DNA of 5,171 nt from NCBI GenBank assembly GCA_002387325.1, contig DGIN01000071.1, positions 20,477 to 25,647 of the forward strand, written 5' to 3'. Under the pieces are notes generated by a model that was not told the DNA's origin, did not search any database, and was given only the letters and a program-made list of their open reading frames with translations. Below, in pieces: positions 1 to 5,171 of this stretch (position 1 is its first letter; every line of letters begins with the position of its first letter). The stretch comes from Bacteroidales bacterium UBA4621. GTDB lineage: Bacteria; Bacteroidota; Bacteroidia; Bacteroidales; Paludibacteraceae. A program made the position numbers and the translations under genes.

Positions 1-27
1 ACCCGTTAATAACCCGTTAATAACCCG
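1..27. repeat. 11-bp tandem repeat at the window edge
   Basis: The unit AACCCGTTAAT is seen about 2.5 times: a copy lacking its first base at 1-10, a full copy at 11-21, and the first six bases at 22-27. The array may continue to the left of the window. It lies downstream of the stop codon of the minus-strand endonuclease gene (stop at 73-75). At 20-37 the last repeat junction also forms a 6-bp inverted repeat (ATAACC, six-base loop, GGTTAT), but no T-run follows on the minus strand, so I do not call a terminator. Function unknown. Confidence 0.6.
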
Positions 28-72
28 ATGCGGTTATATGGAAGTTATACGGTGTGTTCGGCAGGATATTGT

Positions 73-933
73 TTAGCGGCTGACGATCCAGTCGGAGACG
101 GTATAGTCGGACTCAATGGTGTTTTCTATACTGTCCGGCAGAAGATGGAAGAAGTTGATACCCGCTATGTTTTCCACACTGTCCACGGGCAGCATATAGG
201 TCATGAGGGGGCGATTGCCTGCCGCATTGGGCATAACGAAGCCGATGGCAGTCCACGAGTTGTCCGCTTTCTGCCTCAGCAACACCTTATAGAATGCATT
301 GGGGACGACTATGCGGCGGGCGGAGCCGATGGTATGGGATGTATCGGAGACTATCGGACCGCAGCAGATGTAGATATTGCCGTATGTGGCAGCCAAATCG
401 CGCCCCAATTCCTCCAAGTCTTTCCAGTCGCCGGCATTATTGCTGTGGTTTTGGGGGCAGATATTGGTCATATAAAACGACTCACGCATAGCCTGCGGCG
501 ACCATTTCATGTCCGCTGCGGGTGCCATGTGTCCGCGGTCGTATCCGGAGTGGGTGTAGTCGGAGGTCAGCACGGGGTCGTCTTTCACCTGCGGGTCAGG
601 GAGAAATTTGTTGCTCCGTTCCTCCTCGCCTGCGACCTCCTCGGCAGTCAGTTGGTATGCCACCCAGTTGGGGAGGTGCCAATCGGAATTGTAACTGACC
701 CGGTAACCAGTATGGGTGATACGTTGCTCCTTCTGCCCTGCAGTGCAGAGAGGAATTTCATAATCGGCGGGAGCCGCTATATCGGGTGTGCAAGCCGGTT
801 GGTTGGTCTCAATAGGTTGCGCAGCGGCATAGACAGCGCTCCCTTGACGAAGGTGAGCAATGGCAATCAGAGCCGCACAGGCGATAGCACATACGGCACC
901 GATAATGGTGATTTGATTTTTAGGACTTTTCAT
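73..933 (-). CDS. DNA/RNA non-specific endonuclease, NUC1 (beta-beta-alpha-metal) family, exported or membrane-anchored
   Basis: Sugar-non-specific nuclease of the Serratia nuclease/EndoG family, 286 residues from the chosen ATG at 931-933. Residues 1-7 are polar with two lysines, and residues 8-27 form one hydrophobic segment (ITIIGAVCAIACAALIAIAH), which reads as a signal anchor or signal peptide; a linker with Cys48 and Cys63 follows. The catalytic motif DRGH is at 132-135, with His135 the expected general base. The segment NICPQN (157-162) leads into NAGDW, where Asn166 matches the family's metal-binding Asn, and Glu174 sits eight residues later as in Serratia nuclease. The family uses a Mg2+-activated water to cut DNA and RNA. 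Location is inferred to be periplasm, envelope or outside. A start 12 codons upstream (969) is open, but it puts non-hydrophobic residues before the signal and lies upstream of a good promoter, so I prefer 933. The gene has its own promoter and lies 114 bases after res. Nutrient or biofilm DNA degradation is more likely than a role in restriction, though this is inference. Confidence 0.9.
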   Translation of the reverse strand: MKSPKNQITIIGAVCAIACAALIAIAHLRQGSAVYAAAQPIETNQPACTPDIAAPADYEIPLCTAGQKEQRITHTGYRVSYNSDWHLPNWVAYQLTAEEVAGEEERSNKFLPDPQVKDDPVLTSDYTHSGYDRGHMAPAADMKWSPQAMRESFYMTNICPQNHSNNAGDWKDLEELGRDLAATYGNIYICCGPIVSDTSHTIGSARRIVVPNAFYKVLLRQKADNSWTAIGFVMPNAAGNRPLMTYMLPVDSVENIAGINFFHLLPDSIENTIESDYTVSDWIVSR

Positions 934-938
934 TGGTG

Positions 939-970
939 CAAAATTACCAAGAATAATTGAGTTATGCAAA
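939..970 (-). promoter_or_regulatory. Bacteroidetes-type promoter of the NUC1 endonuclease gene
   Basis: Read on the minus strand, TTTG at 970-967 is followed after exactly 20 bases by TAATTTTG at 946-939. This matches the -33 TTTG / -7 TAnnTTTG consensus of the primary sigma factor in Bacteroides. Only five bases separate the -7 element from the ATG at 933, so the predicted transcript start lies within a few bases of the start codon. The mRNA would be leaderless or nearly so. The promoter implies that the endonuclease can be expressed independently of the upstream restriction operon. Confidence 0.65.
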
Positions 971-971
971 T

Positions 972-997
972 AAACTTTTATTCCATAAAGTTTTTTT
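972..997. repeat. AT-rich inverted repeat followed by a T-run on the plus strand
   Basis: AAACTTT at 972-978 pairs with AAAGTTT at 987-993, and TAT/ATA pairs extend the stem around a small loop. Seven T (991-997) overlap and follow the right arm on the plus strand. It could be a weak terminator, but the stem has almost no GC, and no plus-strand gene ends here. On the minus strand, where res ends at 1048, the hairpin is preceded by A and followed only by a short T-rich stretch. I see no strong terminator between res and the endonuclease gene. Confidence 0.3.
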
Positions 998-1047
998 GCA
1001 CCATAAATGCTTATCAGAACAGGGATGCGTATTTTTTAGACAATGTT

Positions 1048-3069
1048 TTACTTCAGCGATTCGAGGAAAGCGTTTTTTGAAAGGGTATCTTCTATGCCAT
1101 TGCAGAAGCGTGTGATGTGCCATGTGTCGTATTTGAGGACTGGGAGATAGAATAGGTGATTATTGAGTTTCTTGGAACAAGCCGCATAACAGGCTTTGAG
1201 TGCACGGATTTTGGCGTTGTATTCCTCTGTATTGATATGCGAGTCGTTGGCGATATTGACGCTTTTGACCTCGAAGAGATGTATCCGCCCTTTATGGTCT
1301 TTCATTACAAAATCGGGATAGGAGGCGTGTATGCCGTCGGTGTAGTACTGGTAGCATATCTCTGAGCCGGGCAGGAAGTTCTTGCCCCACAGGTAGCACT
1401 GTCCTTGCAGCAGGTCAGTTTCAGACAGTACGACACCATACTGTTCGGCGGCATCTTGCAGCACGCTCGCCCACTCGCTCTCGGCATCGCTGTCAAAGGC
1501 AAAGGAGTTGCTTTCCGCTGTCTTGCGCCAAACCCAACCGCGGATATTGTTTCGGTTGCCGCTGTCAAGATAATAGGACTGCACAGGGAATGAGGCGGTT
1601 TTATCCGAGACCGCCATACTCTCATCATAGTTGCAGATATATTGGTTGTATTGCTTTTTGAGTTCGCTCAGGTTCTCCGTAAAAAGCAGCCATTTCCGGA
1701 CGCTGTCCGCATATTGGTAGCAGAGGTCTTGCAAGTCGGTTTCAGCGGTTTGCAGCAGGCGGTAGAGAGTAAAGATACTTGCCGGCGCATTGGTCTGCGC
1801 CTTGCTCTCCATATAGTGGCAGACATCAAAATCTTTGCGGGCGGTGAGCGGCAGCAGATAAGTGGTTTTGAGGGCTATATTCTGCCTAATATCAACACCA
1901 TCGTTCCATAGTGCTACACGGCAGGTCTTGCGCATCGTATCGGGCGGAATGCCCCATACCCAAGCGGTGGTGGCGAGTTCTTTCTGCGCGGGGGTAAGCG
2001 TCTCGAAATCGGTCAACCGGGGGTTGCGGCGCACACGCCCCATGACCTGCTCGTCCAACTGCTTGCTTTGGCTGTCGCGCACCTGATAGAGCATACACGC
2101 CCGCGGAATATCCCAGCCCTCGGAGATGGTCATTTTGAAGATGATGACATCTATACTCGATGTGCTGCGGCGGGCATAGTCTTTCCATTTGTCGGGTTTC
2201 AGTTTCTTGAGGTCGTCGTTGGTATCACACATCTGGGGATTATCTACGATGAGCATCCATTTCAGCCCCTGATGCCGGTCAAGCGCAGGACGGATTTGCT
2301 CCTGCCACTCTCGGTCGGCTTTGTCCTTGTTGGAGATTTGGATGATGAGACACGGATTGACCTCCAAAGAGGTGTAGTCCCTCTGTATCTGCTCGAAACG
2401 GCAGAGAGCGTCCTCCACCGTATCGGTGTCGGCACCGAGTTCCACGCGCTTGATGAGTTTGGCTTGCACCGCCTCGTCGTCGGTAATCTGCACATCGGGT
2501 GTCTGCCCACGGCGGAGGTTGGGCGTAGCGGAGAAATTGATGGTCTTACTGAAATACTTTGCCGAGAGGGTGTCGAGGTTGTTGGTGGCTTGGTGGCACT
2601 CGTCTTTGATGAGATAGATACGCTTGTTCAGTCCGCCGAACAAACCGCCTTCGGTCAGCCGGGCAAGAAAGTTATTCATCGCCCCTGCCATCAGTTTGCC
2701 GTTTTTCTTAAAGAGGTCGCGCGGCAGGACATAGACATTATGGTCAGTGGGGATAAAGAGTGTCTCCTCGCCGCTCACCTCGGTGGAGATAAGATAGGGG
2801 TTCAGCAGAGGGAATACCCCGCTTTGCACGCAATCGCAGAAAGAAAGGTAGTTCTGCCGTGCGAGGTCGCCTTTGGAGAGCGAAGAAACGAGGAAAACAA
2901 CGTTGTTGTCTCCTTCTTTCTCCAATACGCGGTTCATCAGGTCTGCCATCATACGGGTCTTGCCGCTGCCTGTCGGGGCGCGGAAAGTTAGTTCGGCCTT
3001 GCTGCCGTAGAGGCGTTGGAACAACTCCGAGACGGCTCTGTTTTGCAGGTCTTGTATCTCTTGTAGCAT
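1048..3069 (-). CDS. res: Type III restriction enzyme Res subunit (DExH helicase/ATPase plus PD-(D/E)XK nuclease)
   Basis: Restriction subunit of a Type III system, 673 residues from the chosen ATG at 3067-3069. Superfamily 2 helicase motifs appear in order: Walker A APTGSGKT (31-38), motif II DECH (156-159), motif III SAT (180-182), EGWDIP (317-322), and the motif VI arginine region QVMGRVRRNP (341-350), all typical of Type III Res. Near the C terminus PD at 585-586, followed by FEVKS with Glu600 and Lys602, forms the PD-(D/E)XK nuclease. By family knowledge Res binds Mod, hydrolyses ATP on finding an unmethylated site and cuts about 25-27 bases away when two inverted sites communicate. The ATG is one base after the mod stop (TAA-G-ATG), indicating one mRNA and translational coupling. 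An ATG 21 codons upstream (3132) would overlap mod by 62 bases; its extra residues are polar and look like read-through, so I reject it. All key motifs are intact, but the protein is clearly shorter than EcoP15I Res (about 970 residues), mostly between the helicase and nuclease parts. Confidence 0.93.
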   Translation of the reverse strand: MLQEIQDLQNRAVSELFQRLYGSKAELTFRAPTGSGKTRMMADLMNRVLEKEGDNNVVFLVSSLSKGDLARQNYLSFCDCVQSGVFPLLNPYLISTEVSGEETLFIPTDHNVYVLPRDLFKKNGKLMAGAMNNFLARLTEGGLFGGLNKRIYLIKDECHQATNNLDTLSAKYFSKTINFSATPNLRRGQTPDVQITDDEAVQAKLIKRVELGADTDTVEDALCRFEQIQRDYTSLEVNPCLIIQISNKDKADREWQEQIRPALDRHQGLKWMLIVDNPQMCDTNDDLKKLKPDKWKDYARRSTSSIDVIIFKMTISEGWDIPRACMLYQVRDSQSKQLDEQVMGRVRRNPRLTDFETLTPAQKELATTAWVWGIPPDTMRKTCRVALWNDGVDIRQNIALKTTYLLPLTARKDFDVCHYMESKAQTNAPASIFTLYRLLQTAETDLQDLCYQYADSVRKWLLFTENLSELKKQYNQYICNYDESMAVSDKTASFPVQSYYLDSGNRNNIRGWVWRKTAESNSFAFDSDAESEWASVLQDAAEQYGVVLSETDLLQGQCYLWGKNFLPGSEICYQYYTDGIHASYPDFVMKDHKGRIHLFEVKSVNIANDSHINTEEYNAKIRALKACYAACSKKLNNHLFYLPVLKYDTWHITRFCNGIEDTLSKNAFLESLK

Positions 3070-3070
3070 C

Positions 3071-4738
3071 TTATTCTTGTGTTCGTTGTGCCCATTCGTG
3101 ATCGTTCTCCACGCGTTTTTGCGTGTTGGCAAAGCGGGTGCATACCCATTCTATTTTCTCGCGCAGAGTGGCAAAACGCTTCTGCCCGTAGAGGGTCTCG
3201 TCTATCACCTCGAAGGGGGACTTGCCCTCGGTGTATTCAAAACTCGGGACGTGGTCTATCTCATACACATCAAGGTTGCCGCCGTAGGGGGTATTGCTCT
3301 GTGCCCATTTGAAGTCCGTGGTGTCGTCGTAGCAACTGCCTGTCATAATGCGTTTCAGGCGTTTGGCGGTAACATCATAGGCGATGCCGTTTGGCGTGGT
3401 GTCGGTAGTCTCGTTCAACTGACAAAGGATAAAGGTGCGGTTGCCACCGTCCTGCTTGTTCAAATCCAGTACTGCATGCCCTGTGGTGCCGCTCCCCGCA
3501 AAGAAATCCAGGACTGTGGCATCGGGATTGTCGCATACCATCATTATCAATTTACCCACCAAAGCAGATGGCTTGGGGTTCTTAAAAAGCGTACTTCCAT
3601 CAGCAAAAATCGTATCTAATTCTTTCTTACCGTTGTCATTGGAATACATATTATCCACATACGACAAAGATGTAAAGGCTTTTGTAGGATCTATCTTTTC
3701 TATTTCACATTTGCCGTTTTTCTTCCTGCAATATAAATAAGACTTGGTATATATACGATTATTTTTAACTACAAAAAAGCCATTTTTCTTGCCCCATTCA
3801 ACAGCCTCTTTACTCCATCTCCAAACCCAATCCGTTACGCCGTGTTCTCCTTGCAATCGGCGTTTGTGCTGCTCCAGATCTCCACCGGGAACAAAGATTT
3901 GACCATCTATTTCGATCTCATAATCCATTCCTGCACTATACTGTAACGAATTGTAGTCCAATGTTTGCGTCAGCGCATAGGCTCCCCGTTGCAACAGATA
4001 TTCGTCTTCGTATTTGTACTTATCCAGATTGGTTTTATCCTCTTGACTGAATTGTATATTGTAATCATTCGTATAAGCCACAATGTAGTCGTTGTTTTTG
4101 GCAATGGTAGCCGTGGATTTACCACCCTTTTTTGTAATTCGCGGAACATTCATCAGAAAGGCAGCCTCCCCAAAAACCTCGTCGAAAAGGCATTTTACGT
4201 AGGCTTGATTTTTATCGTCTATAGAACAGAATATGACACCGCTGTCAGACAATAATTGTTTTGCAAGCATTAGGCGCGGATAGAGCATAGATAGCAAGTT
4301 GTCGCGGCTGATAGCATTGGCATAGTTGGTTTGGGCAAACTCTCCCATACTGTCTTTGCCATAAGGCGGGTCTATGTAGATAACGTCCACTGCACCACGG
4401 TATTGGATAAGCAGATTCTGCAACGCCTCATAGTTGTCGCCGACAATCAGTTTGTGGGTAGGTTTGTGGTCGTCGGTATGGAAACTCAACTCAGTATTGC
4501 GGCGGAAATAGGAGATGTCGTCCGTCATACGCTCAAAACGTTTGTCGAAGTGCAGACCCGTGCGCTTGTAGGTAGTGCCGAGTGCAGCAATGGCGATGGC
4601 TTCGTTCTCATTGTCGGCTTGACGGATGAGTTTGCACAGCAAGTCCGCATTGTTTGGCTCAAGGATACGGTCTGCGACCCGCTGATTGATTTCCTCTATG
4701 AGGTCTTGCTTGAGACGGTTAAGATTAGTCTGTTCCAT
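3071..4738 (-). CDS. mod: Type III restriction-modification system Mod subunit, beta-class adenine-N6 DNA methyltransferase
   Basis: Methylation and recognition subunit, 555 residues from the ATG at 4736-4738. An N-terminal helical region (1-95) leads to the SAM-dependent methyltransferase core. Catalytic motif IV DPPY is at 123-126, GVIFCSIDD at 167-175, and the SAM-binding motif I, FAGSGT, at 413-418 near the C terminus. Motif IV before motif I defines the beta class used by EcoP15I and EcoP1I Mod; DPPY favours N6-adenine. The stretch between, about 190-390, is the likely target-recognition domain. It is much poorer in GC than the rest of the gene (about 30% at 3601-3780 against 55-58% in sampled flanking stretches), suggesting a domain exchange. 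Mod should methylate one strand of a short asymmetric site and guide Res to it. No simple-sequence repeats typical of phase-variable mod genes are seen. The frame stays open to an ATG at 4807; I chose 4738 because it has an A-rich upstream region typical of Bacteroidetes starts and the extra 23 residues look unlike a Mod N terminus. Res follows after one base. Confidence 0.93.
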   Translation of the reverse strand: MEQTNLNRLKQDLIEEINQRVADRILEPNNADLLCKLIRQADNENEAIAIAALGTTYKRTGLHFDKRFERMTDDISYFRRNTELSFHTDDHKPTHKLIVGDNYEALQNLLIQYRGAVDVIYIDPPYGKDSMGEFAQTNYANAISRDNLLSMLYPRLMLAKQLLSDSGVIFCSIDDKNQAYVKCLFDEVFGEAAFLMNVPRITKKGGKSTATIAKNNDYIVAYTNDYNIQFSQEDKTNLDKYKYEDEYLLQRGAYALTQTLDYNSLQYSAGMDYEIEIDGQIFVPGGDLEQHKRRLQGEHGVTDWVWRWSKEAVEWGKKNGFFVVKNNRIYTKSYLYCRKKNGKCEIEKIDPTKAFTSLSYVDNMYSNDNGKKELDTIFADGSTLFKNPKPSALVGKLIMMVCDNPDATVLDFFAGSGTTGHAVLDLNKQDGGNRTFILCQLNETTDTTPNGIAYDVTAKRLKRIMTGSCYDDTTDFKWAQSNTPYGGNLDVYEIDHVPSFEYTEGKSPFEVIDETLYGQKRFATLREKIEWVCTRFANTQKRVENDHEWAQRTQE

Positions 4739-4807
4739 ATTGAGTAGTTTTTGTTTGCCTAACAACCATAGACACACAAAAAAGCGTGGAACTTTCGTTC
4801 GTTTCAT
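4739..4807 (-). other. In-frame upstream extension of mod; possible leader peptide or alternative N terminus
   Basis: An ATG at 4805-4807 opens a frame that runs without a stop into mod and would add 23 residues, starting MKRTKVPRFFVCLWLLGK. The first in-frame stop upstream of it is a TAG about 15-20 bases further back, inside the long hairpin. The segment is basic and then hydrophobic, unlike the helical start expected of a Mod. No ribosome-binding site is evident at 4807, and the ATG sits against the base of the hairpin. Codons 4-7 contain the small hairpin GAAC-GAAA-GTTC (4800-4789), which has a GNRA-type loop. It may be untranslated leader, a regulatory peptide fused in frame, or a genuine alternative start. 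Confidence 0.3.
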
Positions 4808-4809
4808 TC

Positions 4810-4936
4810 GATGTCTTGCGGTCCTGAACTACCTTTTCACTCAAATTTACGCACCAAAAGCCCACGCGGACAGCGTGAGCGTTTATAGGCTTTGGCTTGA
4901 GTGAATATCTTAAAATTGTTCAGGTTTCAAGACATC
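4810..4936 (-). promoter_or_regulatory. 127-nt nested stem-loop in the mod leader, possible structured RNA element
   Basis: Four stems nest in order. The outer stem pairs GATGTCTTG (4810-4818) with CAAGACATC (4928-4936) and, across a small internal loop, CCTGAAC (4823-4829) with GTTCAGG (4918-4924). The middle stem pairs TTCACTCAA (4836-4844) with TTGAGTGAA (4897-4905) perfectly. Directly inside, ACCAAAAGCC (4853-4862) pairs with GGCTTTGGC (4888-4896) with one bulge and one wobble pair. The terminal hairpin is CACGC (4863-4867), loop GGACA, GCGTG (4873-4877). About 39 base pairs in register are very unlikely by chance. Because the DNA is an imperfect palindrome, a small mobile element (MITE-like) is the main alternative to an RNA regulator. 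Confidence 0.65.
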
Positions 4937-4970
4937 AAGTTTTGCTTATAACGCTTAAATATATGTCATT

Positions 4971-4988
4971 GCATCGCCTTACCGATGC
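4971..4988 (-). promoter_or_regulatory. Small perfect hairpin in the mod leader
   Basis: GCATCG at 4971-4976 and CGATGC at 4983-4988 form a 6-bp stem with a six-base loop. A competing pairing, CGCCT (4975-4979) with AGGCG (5002-5006), overlaps it and could be an alternative fold. It lies upstream of the long hairpin within the same predicted leader transcript. Confidence 0.4.
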
Positions 4989-5010
4989 GTGGTTATGCCA
5001 TAGGCGGAGT

Positions 5011-5037
5011 TGGTTTTTAGTGGTTTATTTGTGGTTT
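5011..5037 (-). repeat. Three phased AAACCA repeats just after the mod promoter
   Basis: On the plus strand TGGTTT occurs at 5011-5016, 5021-5026 and 5032-5037, a spacing of 10 and 11 bases, close to one helical turn. On the transcript these read AAACCA three times, starting about 10 nt after the predicted start. They could be a protein-binding site on one DNA face or a single-stranded RNA-binding site; chance in an AT-rich stretch is also possible. Confidence 0.4.
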
Positions 5038-5050
5038 TGTCTATTTGGCG

Positions 5051-5082
5051 CAAAGGTACAAATTTATTTACAGATATACAAA
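5051..5082 (-). promoter_or_regulatory. Bacteroidetes-type promoter of the mod-res operon
   Basis: Read on the minus strand, TTTG at 5082-5079 is followed after exactly 20 bases by TACCTTTG at 5058-5051, a full match to the -33 TTTG / -7 TAnnTTTG consensus of Bacteroides. The predicted start is near 5047, about 300 nt upstream of the mod ATG. It lies about 20 bases after the terminator of the upstream gene, so mod-res forms a self-contained transcription unit. The surrounding spacer is very AT-rich. Confidence 0.75.
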
Positions 5083-5103
5083 TAAATATTTAGATATTCA
5101 CCG

Positions 5104-5139
5104 AAAAACAAACAAGGCTGCCCGATGGGCAGCCTTGTT
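5104..5139 (-). terminator. Intrinsic terminator of an upstream minus-strand gene outside the window
   Basis: AACAAGGCTGCCC (5111-5123) and GGGCAGCCTTGTT (5127-5139) form a perfect 13-bp stem with a three-base loop. On the minus strand the hairpin ends in TTTGTTTTT (5112-5104), the expected T-run. On the plus strand no T-run follows, so it works for minus-strand transcription. It should end a gene lying to the right of the window and insulate the mod promoter from read-through. Confidence 0.85.
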
Positions 5140-5146
5140 GAAACGT

Positions 5147-5167
5147 TATATAGTATGATACTATATA
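5147..5167. repeat. 10-bp palindrome with a single central base
   Basis: TATATAGTAT (5147-5156), one central G (5157) and ATACTATATA (5158-5167) form a perfect inverted repeat. It lies between the end of an unseen upstream gene and its terminator, or overlaps the end of that gene. It may be a binding site or a weak hairpin before the terminator; no function can be assigned. Confidence 0.45.
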
Positions 5168-5171
5168 GTCA

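Larger units (their letters stand above)
4739..5047 (-). promoter_or_regulatory. Long 5' leader of the mod-res operon
   Basis: This stretch of about 300 nt lies between the predicted transcript start and the mod ATG and holds no convincing gene. From 5' to 3' on the minus strand it contains three phased AAACCA repeats (5037-5011), a perfect 6-bp hairpin (GCATCG, six-base loop, CGATGC; 4988-4971), a 127-nt nested hairpin (4936-4810), a small GAAA-loop hairpin (4800-4789) with a T-run just after it (4783-4778), and an A-rich approach to the ATG. Such a long, structured leader suggests control after transcription starts, by attenuation, translation or RNA processing. I do not recognise it as a known riboswitch class. 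Confidence 0.5.

Noticed and set aside
1..27. CRISPR array
   Set aside because: The repeats are 11 bp, directly tandem without spacers, and no cas gene is present.
28..960. Plus-strand open frame of 310 codons opposite the NUC1 endonuclease gene
   Set aside because: It is the antisense shadow of a gene with intact family motifs and has no recognisable domain. Its length comes from codon usage on the other strand.
2068..2991. Plus-strand open frame of 307 codons opposite res
   Set aside because: It overlaps the helicase core of res entirely, has no recognisable motif and no promoter or start signal.
3070..3132. Longer res N terminus starting at 3132
   Set aside because: It would overlap mod by 62 bases and add polar residues encoded by the out-of-frame mod end. 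The ATG one base after the mod stop is more natural.
3071..4738. Phase-variable mod gene
   Set aside because: I looked for tetra- or pentanucleotide tracts or long homopolymers that would switch the frame and found none inside the gene.
4810..4936. Integron attC-like recombination site
   Set aside because: The palindrome contains CCTGAAC and GTTCAGG, but these do not fit the RYYYAAC/GTTRRRY core sites. No integrase or cassette array is seen.
4897..5085. Plus-strand open frame of 62 codons in the leader region
   Set aside because: It crosses the mod promoter and the hairpin, has no recognisable domain or promoter, and its composition matches the non-coding surroundings.

Overview
The window looks like chromosomal DNA from the phylum Bacteroidota, most likely order Bacteroidales. 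Two minus-strand promoters match the Bacteroides-type consensus (TTTG, about 20 bases, TAnnTTTG). The mod gene start has A-rich sequence rather than a Shine-Dalgarno site in front of it. I cannot name the genus. All three genes I accept lie on the minus strand, so transcription runs from right to left.

Layout, in transcription order. Positions 5104-5171 hold a strong minus-strand terminator of a gene outside the window, plus a small AT-rich palindrome. A promoter at 5051-5082 starts a leader of about 300 nt (about 5047 to 4739) that contains a 127-nt nested hairpin. The leader opens into a Type III restriction-modification operon: mod (4738-3071), a beta-class adenine methyltransferase carrying the specificity domain, then res (3069-1048), a DExH helicase/ATPase with a C-terminal PD-(D/E)XK nuclease. 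The two genes are separated by one base (TAA-G-ATG). A short AT-rich gap follows, with a second promoter overlapping the start of a membrane-anchored or secreted NUC1-family DNA/RNA non-specific endonuclease (933-73). The left edge holds an 11-bp tandem repeat.

How the genes work together: by family knowledge Mod methylates one adenine in an asymmetric site and is needed for site recognition by the Mod-Res complex; Res uses ATP hydrolysis to sense paired unmethylated sites and cuts beside one of them. The NUC1 enzyme has its own promoter and an export signal, so it probably acts outside the cytoplasm and is a neighbour rather than a subunit.

Most worth a second look are the long structured leader of mod, with an in-frame 23-codon extension that may be a leader peptide, and the sharp drop in GC (to about 30%) over the central part of mod, which suggests that the target-recognition domain was swapped in by recombination. 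The restriction system itself is a known type; if something is undescribed here, the leader RNA is the best candidate.
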